This document shows, piece after piece, positions 1-13,036 of a DNA stretch of 64,000 nucleotides. The position numbers and the translations under genes were made by a program. Below the pieces are notes generated by a model, which had not been told where the DNA came from, made no database searches, and saw only the letters and a program-made list of their open reading frames with translations. The stretch lies in NCBI GenBank assembly GCA_030620095.1, contig JAUTXW010000955.1, positions 186,001 to 250,000 on the forward strand. Direction: 5' to 3'. Each line of letters opens with the position of its first letter. Position 1 is the first letter of the stretch. Source of the stretch: Kuschelorhynchus macadamiae (taxonomy: Eukaryota > Arthropoda > Insecta > Coleoptera > Curculionidae).

Positions 1-520
1 GCTTTTACTCTGGTGTATCTTGCTATCTGGTATTTTCACCAGAAACAAATCTTCTTGTTCGACTACATTTTCACTCAACAGATGTGTTAATTCTTCATGC
101 TTGCAGGCCCCAGCGATTCCATTTAGTGTTGTGCGACTTTGATTAGTAAATAAGTATCGTCTGGGGCAATGCTAAAAAATTTTTCAACAGGTGGTCTAAA
201 ATCTACCATTTTATTTTTTAAATAAACAATCAAATTAAAATTCTTGCTAATATCAACTTTTTTTTAATTTTTAGCATAGATTTTATCAGTGAGTACTTGG
301 ACCACATTGTAGAAGGTTGAAAATTCTTTAAAATTTCTTGAAAGTAAACTAGAAGCACCCCTTTCTTACTAATATTGTTGATTTCCTAGTTGGCGCACCA
401 TTTGATCAACTTTTCGTATTCCTAAATGTCTCTGACTTTGGATCTTTCTGGAAGCAAATCTAAATCTATTCTGGAACCCTGTCTTGCAAGTCCAGATTGT
501 AAAATTCACTTAAATTCATT
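1..520 (-). pseudogene. Tyrosine recombinase (Crypton-like) gene fragment
   Basis: Reading the minus strand in several frames gives stretches typical of a tyrosine-recombinase family that is multicopy in insects and other invertebrates. These include PSTMWSKYSLIKSMLK and, nearer the window edge, a GIAGA..HEELTHLLSE stretch followed by LVKIPDSK. The second block corresponds to the core around the first catalytic arginine of this family; here the expected arginine lies in a region reading CKHEEL. Several stops and frame changes interrupt it, so it is a relic. The C-terminal catalytic half lies outside the window. Assignment rests on remembered family motifs; Crypton affiliation is an inference. 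Confidence 0.55.
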
Positions 521-1435
521 GTAATAATGCAAAATTACGGAAAATACGCACATAAATATGTCGAAATGTCAATTTGTTGATTTCTAACAATTGACTTTAA
601 ACGTTCTTAGTAACCTGAAAACCTGGAAGCTAACCAAAACGACATGACATGCATTAAGCCTGCTACGCACTCTGAGATATGTATCAAAGACGGTTAATTA
701 ATAAATTAATAAGTATTAAATTAATTTTGAAATATTACGTGCGGAGAAATTTTTCTTCACTAGTGCGGGAAACCCAATTTTCCGCGTGGATATCGGTGCG
801 GAAAATTGATTTTTTCCGCACGGCTGTAGAAAAATTATTTTTTATATATGGGACGTCCGAAAACCTCTATTTTAGCAAAATGTAAATTACTTGTATTTTT
901 TAATTTTGACAATAATGTCAGCTAAAAGTTGTAAGTAAAGTTGCTTAAAATTCCACTTTTAGTCAGAATATAAAAATCTTTAATTAAATCTTCCTCAAGA
1001 CATTATTTTATTATCACCTTTTCTTACCTTAATTTATTTGAATCTACGACCTTTGCAGTCAAAAATATAGCACAAATTGTTAACTTTAGAGCAAATGATT
1101 TATTTTTTGGATTGCAACAGAATTTGAGAAAAGTCATTAATGACGAATTTCATGAAAAGTACTCAAATGTTTATGTGTGTAAAATTTAATATCATTAAGT
1201 AATCGAGCTTGAGATTTGGAAATTGTCTAAAAAAGCTTTCCTTGCATACCATGCTTCAATCGTACTTTGGAAGAGGATTATGAGGCCAAACGTTTTAAGT
1301 TTTTTTGAGTGTGGGAAACAAAATTATAGGTGGTAAGGCTTGATGGCAAATCGAGTATGCTGTTTTCAATTTGAAATTTTAACATTATTATAAACCCAGA
1401 TCAGAATGATAAACTACATGTACTAAGCGTAAATA
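521..1435. other. No recognisable gene; one perfect hairpin
   Basis: AT-rich sequence without a supported gene. The only clear structure is a 10-bp perfect inverted repeat (GTGCGGAAAA at 796-805 with its complement at 812-821, loop 6 nt). It sits next to further partial copies of the same TGCGGAAA word at 740-790, so it looks like part of an old repeat. Confidence 0.4.
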
Positions 1436-1439
1436 CAAA

Positions 1440-3525
1440 AACATTTATATTATCAGCCCCTTGTTTATTTATTAGACAAGTATTTTGGGGATCAGAACCG
1501 TCAAGAAATGTACAGAGACCAGCTTTAAACTAGGGCACATAAAGTTAAAGGTGAAGATATGCAGGAATGGATAATAGTGTCTGTATTTGTAGATATAATT
1601 CGGAATTTCAATATTCAAGAAAATTTAAAATGACCAAATTTAGCAAGAGTAGCGATGCACTTGTTCGTGATTTAAGGTTGGAAGCTGAGTTTAATGCCCT
1701 TAAGCCTAAAATTAGAACAGGTACTGTGGAAAATCCAGCACATAATATGCCACTTTTATAGCAACGGAAACATTCTATGTCTATTTTGGTATTTATGGAG
1801 GTTACCGTCTTAACATTTTAGTATATCACTTAAAACTGGCACAAATGTGGGCATATACACAAAGAGATTGCCTAGTAAAAATATTCAGGTGTCCTTTTAA
1901 AGACCAACTTCTCAATCGCCAAGTAGATCAGGAAAAAATAGCTCAGACTTTAGACGGGGGAGACAATCCTGGCTAAGTAGGAGAAAGCCCACAGGATTGT
2001 CTCCATTAAACTCTTAGAGAAACTCTAAGAAAACCAGACAGTAAAAAAGCAGTCTTTAGTTAGAAGAAATCGTGTAGAGGCAGGAGACGTAAAGCCACTC
2101 GCAGAAAAGCTGTTATTATGCAAAGTACCTGCAGACGCTGACTGTCTGCATATGGAGAACTCAGATTCAGACATCGATTCTTCTATTTGACTCCACTCTA
2201 CTACATCACAAAACAATACTTGCTAAAATAGAAGACGAACTTATTATTCGAATGGACATAATTATCAAAGAACTACATGGAGGAAAATCCGGAGCGCACC
2301 TTGGACTAAAAAAAATTGGATAAAGTTCGAGAATAATTCAACTTGGTCCATTATCATGATGCTAGCAACAAATTGTTGCTGAAGATGTGACACCTGTTCA
2401 GCAAGTCAAGGCCACAGGAAAAGATCACGGGGATTTATGAAACAATATAACGTCGGTTTATCATTCTAATGTATAGCAATATATTTTGCTGGGTCATTTT
2501 CAGAGTTTGATGGAGGTAACAAATATATCCTAATTGTCATAAAATACATAAATGGTCTGAAGTAGTTGCTCCCGCGAACCGAGAAGCTCCAACAAGTGCC
2601 CAAATGTTGGATCAAGAAGTCTTCACTACACGTGGAGTTCCACTGAAACTTTATTCAGATCAAGGACGACATTTCGAGTCAGCCATTTTTAGGAAAGTTT
2701 TTAACCATGCCGATACGAACAACTAGAACAACATCTCTACATTTACCACGATTTAACAAGACTGTAGAAAAACATGTTTCCAAAATTGTTGCCAGAAATC
2801 AGCGTGACTGGTATCAACAACATCTACCCTTGTTTTTGTTGGTTCATGATTATACGACAGAACTATTTTTAGAAGAAAATTTCGGCTGCCATGTGCCTGA
2901 ATGTTTAGATTGCATAAGGAAGAATGAAAATAAATACAAGATTGTGTTGATGAAATACATACATGAACGTCTTCTTCAAACTTACGAAGTAACACGTGAC
3001 CGTATAAAATCATCCAGTAATTGAATGAAGACCAGATATGACACAAGAGCCAACTCAGCTCGTTTATACGAAAATCACTTGCTTTAGTTATATAACCTCA
3101 CAAAATTGTCTCAGCACTGGGAAGGAGCATATTTATTAACTAAGAGGATTACAGATTAAGATCCAGAGAAATCTGAAAAGTAAGATGAACACTTGGATAG
3201 ACTGACGAAGTATTGTGGACAAAGAGCTGATTCGGACTATCAGAATTAAGAGAAGGGTAGTATGCGGGCGTGTGAAAACTACCCAAGTGAATTATCAAAC
3301 ACTGATGTACGTGGGCTAGAAGTAAACAAACAGATCCTCTTATACCGAGTTCAATCAAAGGTCTTCCATGTAAACAGGGACGCTGACGAATAGGAATTAG
3401 TCTTATAATAGATATGTTAAAGTTAAGTAGTCATGGTCTACTGTGAAAAGTAATTAATAAAGCTAGTGTTTCTGTAGGGTTACACTTCACTATTCAGTTT
3501 TTATTATAAAGAGGTCCCGTAACAA
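1440..3525 (+). pseudogene. Ty3/gypsy LTR-retrotransposon relic (gag and integrase remains)
   Basis: Decayed pieces occur in the order expected for a Ty3/gypsy element. A gag-like stretch at about 1440-1760 contains a YFGDQNRQEMYRDQL-like block. A degenerate zinc knuckle (KCGHIHKEI) lies near 1840. An H2C2-type block (KELHGGKSGAHLGLKK) is at about 2265-2315, an integrase core (GVPLKLYSDQGRHFES) at about 2635-2680, and an integrase C-terminal part at 2707-3090 (MKTRYDTRANS). Protease, RT and RNase H between gag and integrase are missing, so there is a large internal deletion. Stops and frameshifts are frequent. A possible 3' LTR edge lies near 3525 (CCCGTAACA); no second LTR was found. Confidence 0.7.
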
Positions 3526-3884
3526 TATTGATTATGGTAAAGCTGTTTTTTAGATCCTAAGAAAGTTATATAAAACAGCATGGCATTCTTTGACTCGTTT
3601 ATATTACTAATTTAAAGCAGTAGCTTTATCATGTCTCGTTAAAACGTCTTCAAAAATTATCTTTGAAATTAAATTAATCAAAGGATATTTAAACGAACCT
3701 TTGCAGTGTTGACGTTTTTTAATTTTATAATTAAGACTTTGATCAATTAGGGCTGCCGTGATGTTAGTTAAAAAACTTGTTTTATTTTTTGTTTAAATTT
3801 ACATGCAATAAAGAGTTATGTACATTTATGTTGTATGTATTTTTAGAGCTTAAACCGAATTGTCGACATTAGCTAAAATTCGTT
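3526..3884. other. No recognisable feature
   Basis: AT-rich sequence between the gypsy relic and a copy of repeat X. No ORF, repeat or motif could be supported. Confidence 0.4.
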
Positions 3885-4264
<380 letters not shown>

Positions 4265-6078
4265 TGTAGATATCATACCCCTTGTTTTTTTTACGCTCAG
4301 CTAACGGCAGCTTTTCATCTGGACAGCACTATGGGTTCGGGGGTAAATGAAAAATAATTTTATTTAATTAACTTTGATGTTAGATATTAGAATTTAATTA
4401 TTAAATTTCTGTGTGTTCTTTTAAAATCCAAAGTAAATCTAAAAAAAAAATACAATACATAAGCCAAATAGACTACTAAAAGAGCGCCACCCTGTTTTTT
4501 TTTATATATTTAATAAAGGAAAACCGTGAAGCCAAAATAAATAAACTTTAGCCTAAGCTAGTTCCTATAGCAACAAAAACTGAAATAAAAATTAGGTGAG
4601 TGTGGGCAGGATAAATGAAAATATGAGGTAAATTTCCTATACTTACGACGACACAATATATTATATAGCAAATGTACAATTTAAATAAGATAATTCTAAA
4701 TAAAAAAAAAAGGAATTTAATATGCCAAGATTTTCATAAAGAAAATTAAATAACCCCATAGTCGACTATAGTTCACATAACTCTATAATAATTTTAACAC
4801 CCTTTAATTATTGTTACATAAATGAAAGTTAGAAAGAATACTTAACTGGTTCACTTTTAAATAGCATAAATCGTTTAAACTTTAAATCAAATGTAAAAAT
4901 GAATAATATTAAATAATGCTTGTAGTAAAAAAAAAAATTAAATAAAAATGGATAACTAATAAAATAATTTTATCTGGCCTTTATAAATCCTTCCAGGGAT
5001 GTCAGAACTTCAAGGGCTGCATCAAAACATCAAAAGAGGATCACTTCAAAATCACAGGAACAGTTACAGTGTCTGGAACTAACAGCCTTCGAACAGAACT
5101 GGATCAAATAAAGAAGTCTAGGCGGGACAACAGATTACGTTTCTTTTAAGACCATAATTCATAACTCATGGTACGGTACGGTATGCCAAAACTTAGGAGT
5201 CGACTCCCATGTGGAAATCTAAAAGGAGAGGGAAAACCATGGATGAGTACTCCAAAAAAAAACGAAAACTGGGAAATACATAACTTTTTTCAAAACGAAG
5301 AAAAAGGTATGTGAAATTATTATAAGCAGCTTACCTTAACTAAATCCCAAAGTTACTATACAAAAAAAACTCCAAAACGTTTGATTCCGACATGGCCAAA
5401 GATTGCTGGATAAAAATCCAGGTCTTCTCCAAAACGTAAACTTTACTTTGGCTCTCAGATAAAGCAGATAGTTAATCCATGCGAAGAAACAAAAATTCAA
5501 ATCACCACCACTGGGTATATTCGGGATGATTCCCGATTTTTCTTCGGATCAACACATGGAGGTGTTGTAAGTACCTCGACTACCAACCGGAATGACGATA
5601 CCAAGGGATGAAGACCGTTGGCCAACCAAGAAGGTTGAGCACGGAAATAGTCAGTAAAGTGACTTGTGAAAGGAAGCGGCAAATTCAAATTCACCATGAA
5701 ACTTAAGAAAAATCATTAACTTGATTCGGCAACACTACAACTGAAAACCGAAAGAGGAAACGCAAGCCGACGTCGACGCCGTGAATCCATGACTTGAGAA
5801 TACCAAAAGGATATGTTTATATTAAATATAAAAGTCTTTTACCTGCTTTGAATATTGAAATAATTGGCTAATATTGTGATTTTATCTGGATGGCAACGTA
5901 AAAATAAATATGAAGTAAATTACTTGTTTTGATTTATGCACAAATTATAAAACATTTCCAAACCTAAAATTCAATACTACGTTATAAATTATATAGACAA
6001 CCCAAATTACTTCTAATATATATCGGCGTGAATTAAACTGTTTACCAAATGAAACAATTTATTCATGAAAAATATAAT

Positions 6079-6081
<3 letters not shown>
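4265..6081. other. No recognisable gene
   Basis: About 1.8 kb with no supported coding region. The part from about 5160 to 5790 is less AT-rich than its surroundings and may be an unrecognised old element, but no motif supports a name. Confidence 0.4.

Positions 6082-6168
<87 letters not shown>
6082..6168. repeat. (AT)n microsatellite
   Basis: 87 bp of uninterrupted AT dinucleotide. Confidence 0.97.
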
Positions 6169-6169
<1 letters not shown>

Positions 6170-6179
6170 GTGAATTTTT

Positions 6180-6690
6180 CTGATTACCTTTAAAAGGCTC
6201 ATGCGCTCCAGCACATCAAAACTTGTAATGTTTTTGGTGCAATATTTGGTCTTCTGATTGATTGACCATAATATTTAAAGCATTTCGTTATATTTAGGTA
6301 TTCTTTTAAGACACATTTATCCCATCCCAGAAATACAATTTTCTTGTCTAGTTTCCTAAAAGTTTTTTATATTCGTCTATATATTTTATTGCTTTAATTT
6401 CTTCTATCAATTCTCCATTATTGCCTTCCTTTTTTGCAGTCCTTTTTTGGCCCAATTAAAACTAATCTTGGTAATTTCATTTTTGACATATGTACAGAAT
6501 AATTTTGTTTTAACTTGATTTCAGAGAATTCCTTAATTCGGTGTACTTCTTCTTTTTTAATTAGATATATTTTATTTCCAACTTCTTTCTTAGTTTTCTT
6601 ACTGCTTTGAATTTTCTTTGGCTTAATTACAACTACTGGAAAATTTTCTGATTCCTTTTTTTTTAACTACAGATATTTTTAATATGTCAA
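6180..6690 (-). pseudogene. Retroelement ORF1/gag-like fragment
   Basis: The minus strand gives, with frame changes, a basic segment (PVVVIKPKK, then KLPRLVLIGPKKD) followed by a degenerate zinc-knuckle region (TKCFKYYGQ) and ERMSLL. This order (VVVIKPK, a central basic domain, then CFKCYGF.H...C) is typical of ORF1/gag proteins of insect non-LTR elements. At least one knuckle cysteine is lost (CFKYYG instead of CFKCYG). The identification is tentative. Confidence 0.35.
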
Positions 6691-7084
6691 CAATTATCAA
6701 CTGATGACTAAAAGAAAGTTTGTTCTATTAGAGTAACAATAAATAAATATCACCCGGGAGGGGCAGTGACACTTCCGCCTCCCCCCTGGCTGCGCCCATT
6801 CTTTAGGACATTCTTTTTTCATTACAGCCAAAAATTAATTAGTGCTTTTTGAAAAACTGTGTTTTCAAATCTACTTCTGAATATATTTATAAGAGTTATT
6901 AATCTTCTTTAAACAAGAATATCATTCAATCTCAAATGATAGCTCATAGGCGAGGTGCAGCAAAGTTTAATTTCTAACTTCTGTACTGACAAGTCATTTG
7001 TAGTCATAATCTCATTCATAGTGGAAGGGTCTGTGATATTCGCAGCTACATTATTGTAGATAACAGCTTCTGCTAAATTTTATA
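6691..7084. other. No recognisable feature
   Basis: A short C-rich patch (CCTCCCCCCTGG at about 6779) stands out in AT-rich sequence. No gene is supported. Confidence 0.35.
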
Positions 7085-7855
7085 TTTACTTCCCTCGTAA
7101 AAGGGGAGTATTGGAATCGTGAAAAAAATCACCCTCCCAGATTTGTACAGGTTCTAGGGCACCAAGATACCAAAAAACATGTTTTTCCGATTTCGTCGGT
7201 CTGTCGGACTGTTCGCGGCATATGTTAAAAACCACTAACCCAATTGACTTTAAACTTCGATCAAAAATTAATGGTCATATGGAAATGACATGGTAAAAAT
7301 CCATTATGGCAAAAAAAAATGGTGGCCTAGTGAAATGTTAAAAAAGTTGTTATTAAAAACTATTTATCTAATTTACCTAAAATGTTGCATAAATATCATC
7401 ATATTATGCAGGAATCAATTGCTAAAATGTTGGTACAAATCCAAGATGGCTAAACGAAATAACGGCTTAGTAAAATATTTAAAAAAATTAGCCCGAAAAA
7501 CTACTCATTAGATTAATTTCAAATTTTCCGCGAGAATTAATTGTGATATACAGATGAGCTGGTAAAATTGTAATACAATTTCAAGATAACGGAACAAAAT
7601 AGCAAACAAATCAAATATTTGTAATATTTTGGTAAATACCTAGAATGACGGTATGGTAAAATGTTACTAGAAAACTAATTATCCATTAATAAACCTGAAA
7701 TTTTGCATAAAAATCAAGTGTTACATAAAAATAAACTGTAACATTTTGGCACGAATCCAAGAAGACTTAATAAAATAATTTAAAAAATCTGGCTAAGAAA
7801 ACAACTTAACAGATTAATTTCCAATTTTGTAGAAACATTTATTATGTACACGTCT
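7085..7855 (+). repeat. Dispersed repeat X with degenerate tandem sub-units
   Basis: Begins with CTTCCCTCGTAAAA and the GTCTGTCGGACTGTTCGCGG signature. It then contains several degenerate copies of a unit of roughly 140 bp whose core reads ATCCAAGATGGC.AAACAAAATGGCGGC, followed by AAAACTA.TTATC.GATT and AATTTTGCA.AAAATCAAGTG. Core positions are near 7300, 7440, 7580, 7640 and 7755. A 73-codon frame across it is repeat-derived and not considered a gene. Confidence 0.6.
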
Positions 7856-7859
7856 TGCT

Positions 7860-9010
7860 TTCAAAAAATATTTTTATCCTCTATAAGTCACTATTATGCT
7901 CAAGACACTCAAGTATATCTCTCATTTTTACCAGAAGAGAGCAGTCAAGCCATCTCTGCTATTAACTTTGATTTATTTATTTTTAATGTTACGTCAAAAA
8001 ACCACAACTAAAATCTGATAAATCTGTCGTTATTATTTTTGGCAAAAATAATGACAAAGAAAAATTTATAGAAAAGTACTCACTTTTTATTATTATCAAA
8101 AATAATACCTTGCTAATTAAAGAATCAGCAAGAAATTTGGGCCTAATGGCTAATGAGCTTCGATTTTCAGAGTATATCAACAAGCGCATTCAAATAGCTT
8201 ATATGAACTTAAAAATGATATTTCGACTTCGACGCGTTTTTAACAAACAACTGAAAACAACATTATGTAAAGTTTTTGTCCTGTCCCAACTTAATTTCTG
8301 TGATATAGTGTACGGACCGTGTATTTCTTCGCAAGTGGCCGAGCGCATACAGAAATTACAAAATTCTTGTGTGCGTTTAATCGTTGGAATCAAAAAATAC
8401 GATGATATTGGACATGCATTTGTAGAATCTGGTTGGCTCAAGATGGTTTAGCGGCGCTACCTTTATATGGTATGCCTATATTACAAGATTCTTGCCGTAA
8501 AATCTCCTACCTATCTCTACAACAAAATTCGATCTAGAACAGACGTTCACAATGTAAATATTAGATTTAAGGGTAAGCTTACCATACCAGCACACCATTC
8601 AGCCCTGTTCGAACGTTTGTATTCCTACCTCATTGCAAAGTATTTGAACGACCTTCCTGAGGACATCATTTAAGTGTTACAGAGCAGATTTCGTGTATGC
8701 AAGTTGACAGTTTCTTTATAAAAAATAATCATTTTGTTTCTACTTTTTTAAACTTTACCCTCATGAATATTTTATATTAATTTTATATAATACTCGTAGT
8801 ATTGTACTTTTAGACTTTAGGTTTAAGGTATTACTAATTATTATTTAAAACCTAGTTGGTTAGCATCATGAACATCATGGGCTGTAAGCCCTACCAAACT
8901 GAAACTCGTCATTTTGTACATCCAATTTTGTTTTAATGTTTTTTTATATTAAGTCTATCTTACTTGTAATGTACAAATAAAGACCTTTATTACTATTATT
9001 ATTATTACTA
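7860..9010 (+). pseudogene. LINE reverse-transcriptase C-terminal fragment with 3' tail
   Basis: A 5'-truncated non-LTR retrotransposon. Around 7890 the sequence reads AQDTQVYLSF, a degraded form of the YADDTQ catalytic box. The region 8110-8673 (one stop) gives the post-RT segment typical of Jockey/CR1-group elements, with QLNFCDIVYGPCI and RIQKLQNSCVRLIVG, ending with YLNDLPEDI. The 3' end is marked by AATAAAGACC and an (ATT)n tail at about 8985-9007. Upstream stops show it is inactive. Confidence 0.75.
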
Positions 9011-9189
9011 ATTGTGATACAGAGAAAAACTAGTTAAATAGTAATTGAACTGTTAAGAATAGAAGGCATATAACGTAGCAAAATATGTTAAGTAAATTAC
9101 ATTATTTTGTACTTTTTAGTTCATTACTGACAAAAGTGTGTTTTCTAGTTTTTTTTTACTGCTCATTACAATCCAAAGTCGTACCTATC

Positions 9190-9475
9190 CAAGACATATT
9201 TGAGGACGATAGAGCAGTCACTACTAGAATTATTGTTTCTAGGCTACAGAGGCACTAAGTACGTTGCACAAAAAACAAACATACAAATACACATCCTTTA
9301 TCCTCTACTCAATGTGAAGAGCGAACTTAATGTCAAAGTGAAACTCACCTACTTCAAATCACCAATAAGATATCTGCTGAATTATACTATACCCATATGG
9401 GTCACGTGTCATAAAAACTAGACAGGCACACTACAGAGAATACAAAACAGACTAATTTATTTGCATTACAATACG
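9190..9475 (+). pseudogene. Jockey-like LINE fragment (post-RT region)
   Basis: The frame from 9200 reads ILYPLLNVKSELNVKVKLT and then YTIPIWVTC, followed after a stop by TLQRIQNRLI. This is the conserved segment after the RT domain in Jockey-type LINEs. It is a short isolated piece with no catalytic motif; the element's 5' and 3' ends are not seen. Confidence 0.6.
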
Positions 9476-9562
9476 TTATAAAGTTAATTATACATAGAGA
9501 CCTACATACCAATGGCGACTCATGGTTAACTTTTTAGGGTAAGAGAACACAAAGCTCAGACT

Positions 9563-9818
<256 letters not shown>

Positions 9819-9859
9819 AAACCTAATTTCCTAATTATTATAATTTGCACCACAGTCAT

Positions 9860-10611
9860 CTGAAAAAATCAAAGACACGAAAAAATAAAGGGCCATCCCT
9901 TCTCAATCACATATCCAGTCACATAACTCGTACATATTTTTACTAAAATAACAATTTACTTTTCTGTTTTTGTCTTTACTTGTCTGCCGAATTTTAAGTT
10001 CCGGCAAAGGTCGACATCTGGCCTTAAATTCGAGACATTTCTCAAAGTTCAGCTCACTGGCGGCTTTTGAAGTCTTAAGATTCTAAACCACTGTGGCTAC
10101 CATTATTTAAAACATTAATTTTTTCAATTAATTTAAACCACAAAATCAACAAACAAGTCTTGAAATTAAAATAAATTCTAAAAAAATACGCAATCGTAAC
10201 CTCAACCTATCACACGATTCACATTAAAACGCATCAACTGACAAAAATGTTTCAGTTTCCTCGGCGCGGCTGTTGACCCAAAATTTGCCAGCGTAAGCCG
10301 TATATTACCTATGCACCCCTATGTAAATTCAATCGGGAATACTCGGGAAAAACTCGCTTACGTTTATAACCACGGGCCGCCAGCCTCGTGGTCCACCGAA
10401 GCGAAACCTTCGGAGATCACTGTACGAGGCATCGATAATGGAATCAACATGAACATTCAACGTGTTTACAAGCTTAAAATAATAGAAGGAATTTCCAAAT
10501 TAAAAAAATTAAGAAAAAAATTAAAAAAATATAAGTTATTTATTATTTTCTGTTTGGAAATAATTATTGGGGGGTCGTTGATCATATGACCTATTGGAGG
10601 CGCCGCCACTG
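9860..10611 (-). pseudogene. hAT element fragment with one terminal inverted repeat
   Basis: On the minus strand, 10050-9880 encodes a diverged version of the TTF-type zinc-finger N-terminus also seen at 57236-57502 (KIRQTSKDKN, then YELCDWIC). The right end, up to 10611, carries CGCCGCCACTG preceded by GGGGGGTCGTTGATCATATGACC, matching the right terminus of the complete hAT copy at 58155-58199. The left terminus is absent; the copy appears cut near the (AT)n/(ATAC)n tract. It is therefore a second, older member of the same hAT family. Confidence 0.7.
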
Positions 10612-10989
10612 CTACAGACAGAAACACTGAGAAAAGTTAGAGATAAATTTCAAATAACTTTAACAAAATAGAATAGTATTCAACTGCTCAATACTATACA
10701 TATAAGATTCAGCTTCAACCTGACTTACAAACTCACAAACTTTCGTAACGTCATTCTGAATAAAACGAAAGTTTTCTTATAAGGTAGGTACCGGATTCTT
10801 TAGTAAAACATATGTAAAGTTTTCTTAATAGAACTTTCATCGTAGTAAAACTTTACCATTATTAATATTAATATATGCATATACAAACTGTTATCTGTCT
10901 GAGGTGGAATATGTTACGTGGGAAGTTTCGGGTAAAGGTTAATTTACCAATTATATTTGTAGAAAAAGTATATATATATATATAAAATA
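10612..10989. other. No gene; edge of dispersed repeat near the end
   Basis: No coding potential. Around 10920 there is a GTGGGAAGTTTCGGGTAAAG word followed by AATTTACC, a terminal word of repeat X also found at 13890 and 36950. Confidence 0.4.
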
Positions 10990-11300
10990 CATAATTGAAA
11001 TAATTATAAGAAAAATTATTTAAGTTTTATTCAGCTAAACTCAAGAGTCTGATTTTGATATTATTCTAAAGTTATATGAATAAATAAAGTTATATAAATG
11101 AAGGTTGAATTGTAATATATTATTGCCGTTATAAATGGATAGTCAAGATTGTCATCTTGAACTGTACATAATTGTTTTAAGTCTGGTGCAGAGTTTACAG
11201 CACTTAATCGTAATCTTAATTATTATAATTTAATCGCACGCCATCCTCGAAGAAGAAAATAATAGCTATTGTGTGCCAAACACCTAACGTCTAGTAGGGC
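10990..11300 (+). repeat. Dispersed repeat Z (diverged copy of a palindrome-arm segment)
   Basis: Aligns by eye over about 300 bp with 19710-20070 in the left palindrome arm and its mirror at 27450-27815. Shared words are TATTATAATTTAATCG, GAAGAAGAAAATA and CATTGTGTGCC. Divergence is much larger than between the two arms, so this is an older family member and not part of the palindrome event. Confidence 0.65.
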
Positions 11301-11394
11301 TTTTGTTATTATTACTATTATCATGTGGTTGTTCATTCTCGCTTAATGCGGTGCAGTTTTAATTATCGGATATAAGGCAAGATTAGATACTATT

Positions 11395-11770
11395 TATTGC
11401 TAGTAATTAGGAAATTTGCGTACAATACGGCAAGTGTTAAGGATTACTGATATCTGCATTTCGGCTCCTAGTACTTCAGAAAGGCAGTCCCAGATTTTTG
11501 GACGGATTTTTTGGGATGATGCCTGCGGAGGACAGCATCAGTGGGATAATTGTAACACTATCCTCTGTCCACTGCTGCCTAATCTCGCACCGTATAGTTT
11601 CCTTGATGTTGTTTGTGTTTCGAATAACAATTTCTATTAGAAAAGTTTTTCTTTCTGCATTGTCTATCAAAATGATTGTCGATTTGCTGGTATGAGATAA
11701 TCTGTCAACATTGTTTTTCCCAGTGGGTTCTAAAGTCTGCATTTTCCAAGATATTTTCTGACGTTTATTT
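11395..11770 (-). pseudogene. LINE ORF C-terminal fragment
   Basis: The 88-codon frame 11742-11476 reads IILIDNAERKTFLIEIVI and then VTIIPLMLSSAGIIPKN. This is the C-terminal domain that follows the RT in a group of insect non-LTR retrotransposons (consensus about IDK...LIEIAVP...IIPVVLS.TG.IPK.L). Further downstream another frame gives the expected NTCR-type end. No RT core is present here. Confidence 0.6.
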
Positions 11771-11790
11771 ATAGTGTGCGCTTGAGGAAT

Positions 11791-11995
<205 letters not shown>

Positions 11996-12020
11996 TTTTA
12001 TATCCTGCATGAAACCCGTA

Positions 12021-12170
12021 TTATCAGTCTTTACCTACTCCGTTAGTTCGCAGATATTTGCCAGATATAAAGTTTCTAAATGAGTTTCGTTAACAGTCTT
12101 CTTGTTACGTTAAAGTAGTGTATTATTTGGGGAAAGGAAATATCTGAGGACCAACGGAGTACTGATAATA
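12021..12170. repeat. Imperfect inverted repeat (hairpin / MITE-like)
   Basis: 12021-12062 (TTATCAGT..TACTCCGTT..) and 12135-12170 (..AACGGAGTACTGATAA) are inverted copies of about 38 bp enclosing about 75 bp. The rest of the unit is AT-rich and non-coding. This looks like a short foldback element; no clean target duplication was seen. Confidence 0.45.
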
Positions 12171-13036
12171 TAAGGCCCATTGACTCTATTACGTTACCTC
12201 GCTGAGCAGCTATCGGGCGACGGGGTCGCGAGGGTGAGGCGGGAGTTGTGACGTCGATTGGCGACCCGGTCTAACAAGGCGGCCAGTTTATTGCTTATTC
12301 AGCTTGACCTTTTCATTGTTATAGATGTCAGTTGTGTTTTTCAGAGTATTTTCTTACTTCCTCAAAGGAAAGTTTTAAGACATTTCTATTTACATATGTG
12401 AATATTTTAAAAGAATTTTTACGTAAATTATGAGTAAAGTATGAATGAAAATAATTACAGACACAACAACATAAACACAGATGCCCTAAGACTGTTCGTA
12501 AGACAAACGTTATTTATAAGAATGAAATATTCAAATGAACTGGCGAAGTAAAAAAAAGTAAAAAAGGAAGCCATTCGGAAGTGGACTCCACGAAAAGCTG
12601 TATAAAAAATGAGAAAAATTATTAACTGAATTTTTAATTTGTTACCGTTTAAGCATAAATTACGTGCTGATTTATTTCCTACTACCAAAAAATATGTTTG
12701 AACAGTTAAATAATTGTGTTTACTGCAAATAGCATACCTGTAGTTAATAAAATATGAAAAATTCTTATAATATACATAAGGGGTCCCCATAGTGTGTTCT
12801 CGGTTGATATTTTGGTACCGGTTAGAAATAGAGAAGAAATTTATGGTAGACTAAGGAAGGAAAGTGCAAACAGCTTTGTTCTGACTTGAACCGTTTAGAC
12901 TCTACAGCTGTTCAAAATTGAAAATCCCAAGTTTTTAAATATTAATATTTCGAAAACAATTAAACTTAGGCCTATGGACAGGACAATACATGAAGTAGAC
13001 GTAGAATTTTAGATACAATTCAAAAATGTAATAAAA
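12171..13036. other. No recognisable gene; short GC-rich patch
   Basis: 12196-12290 is unusually GC-rich for this window (GGGCGACGGGGTCGCGAGGG) and could be part of an old LTR or element end. No coding region is supported in the rest. Confidence 0.35.

Noticed and set aside
796..821. GTGCGGAAAA hairpin as a bacterial-type terminator
   Set aside because: The window is eukaryotic repeat DNA; neighbouring partial copies suggest a repeat.
10311..10589. 92-codon plus-strand frame
   Set aside because: It lies inside the right end of the hAT relic, antisense to its coding strand, and ends in a lysine-rich AT stretch.
12455..12790. 111-codon minus-strand frame
   Set aside because: No motif; Phe/Tyr-rich by composition; no neighbour support.
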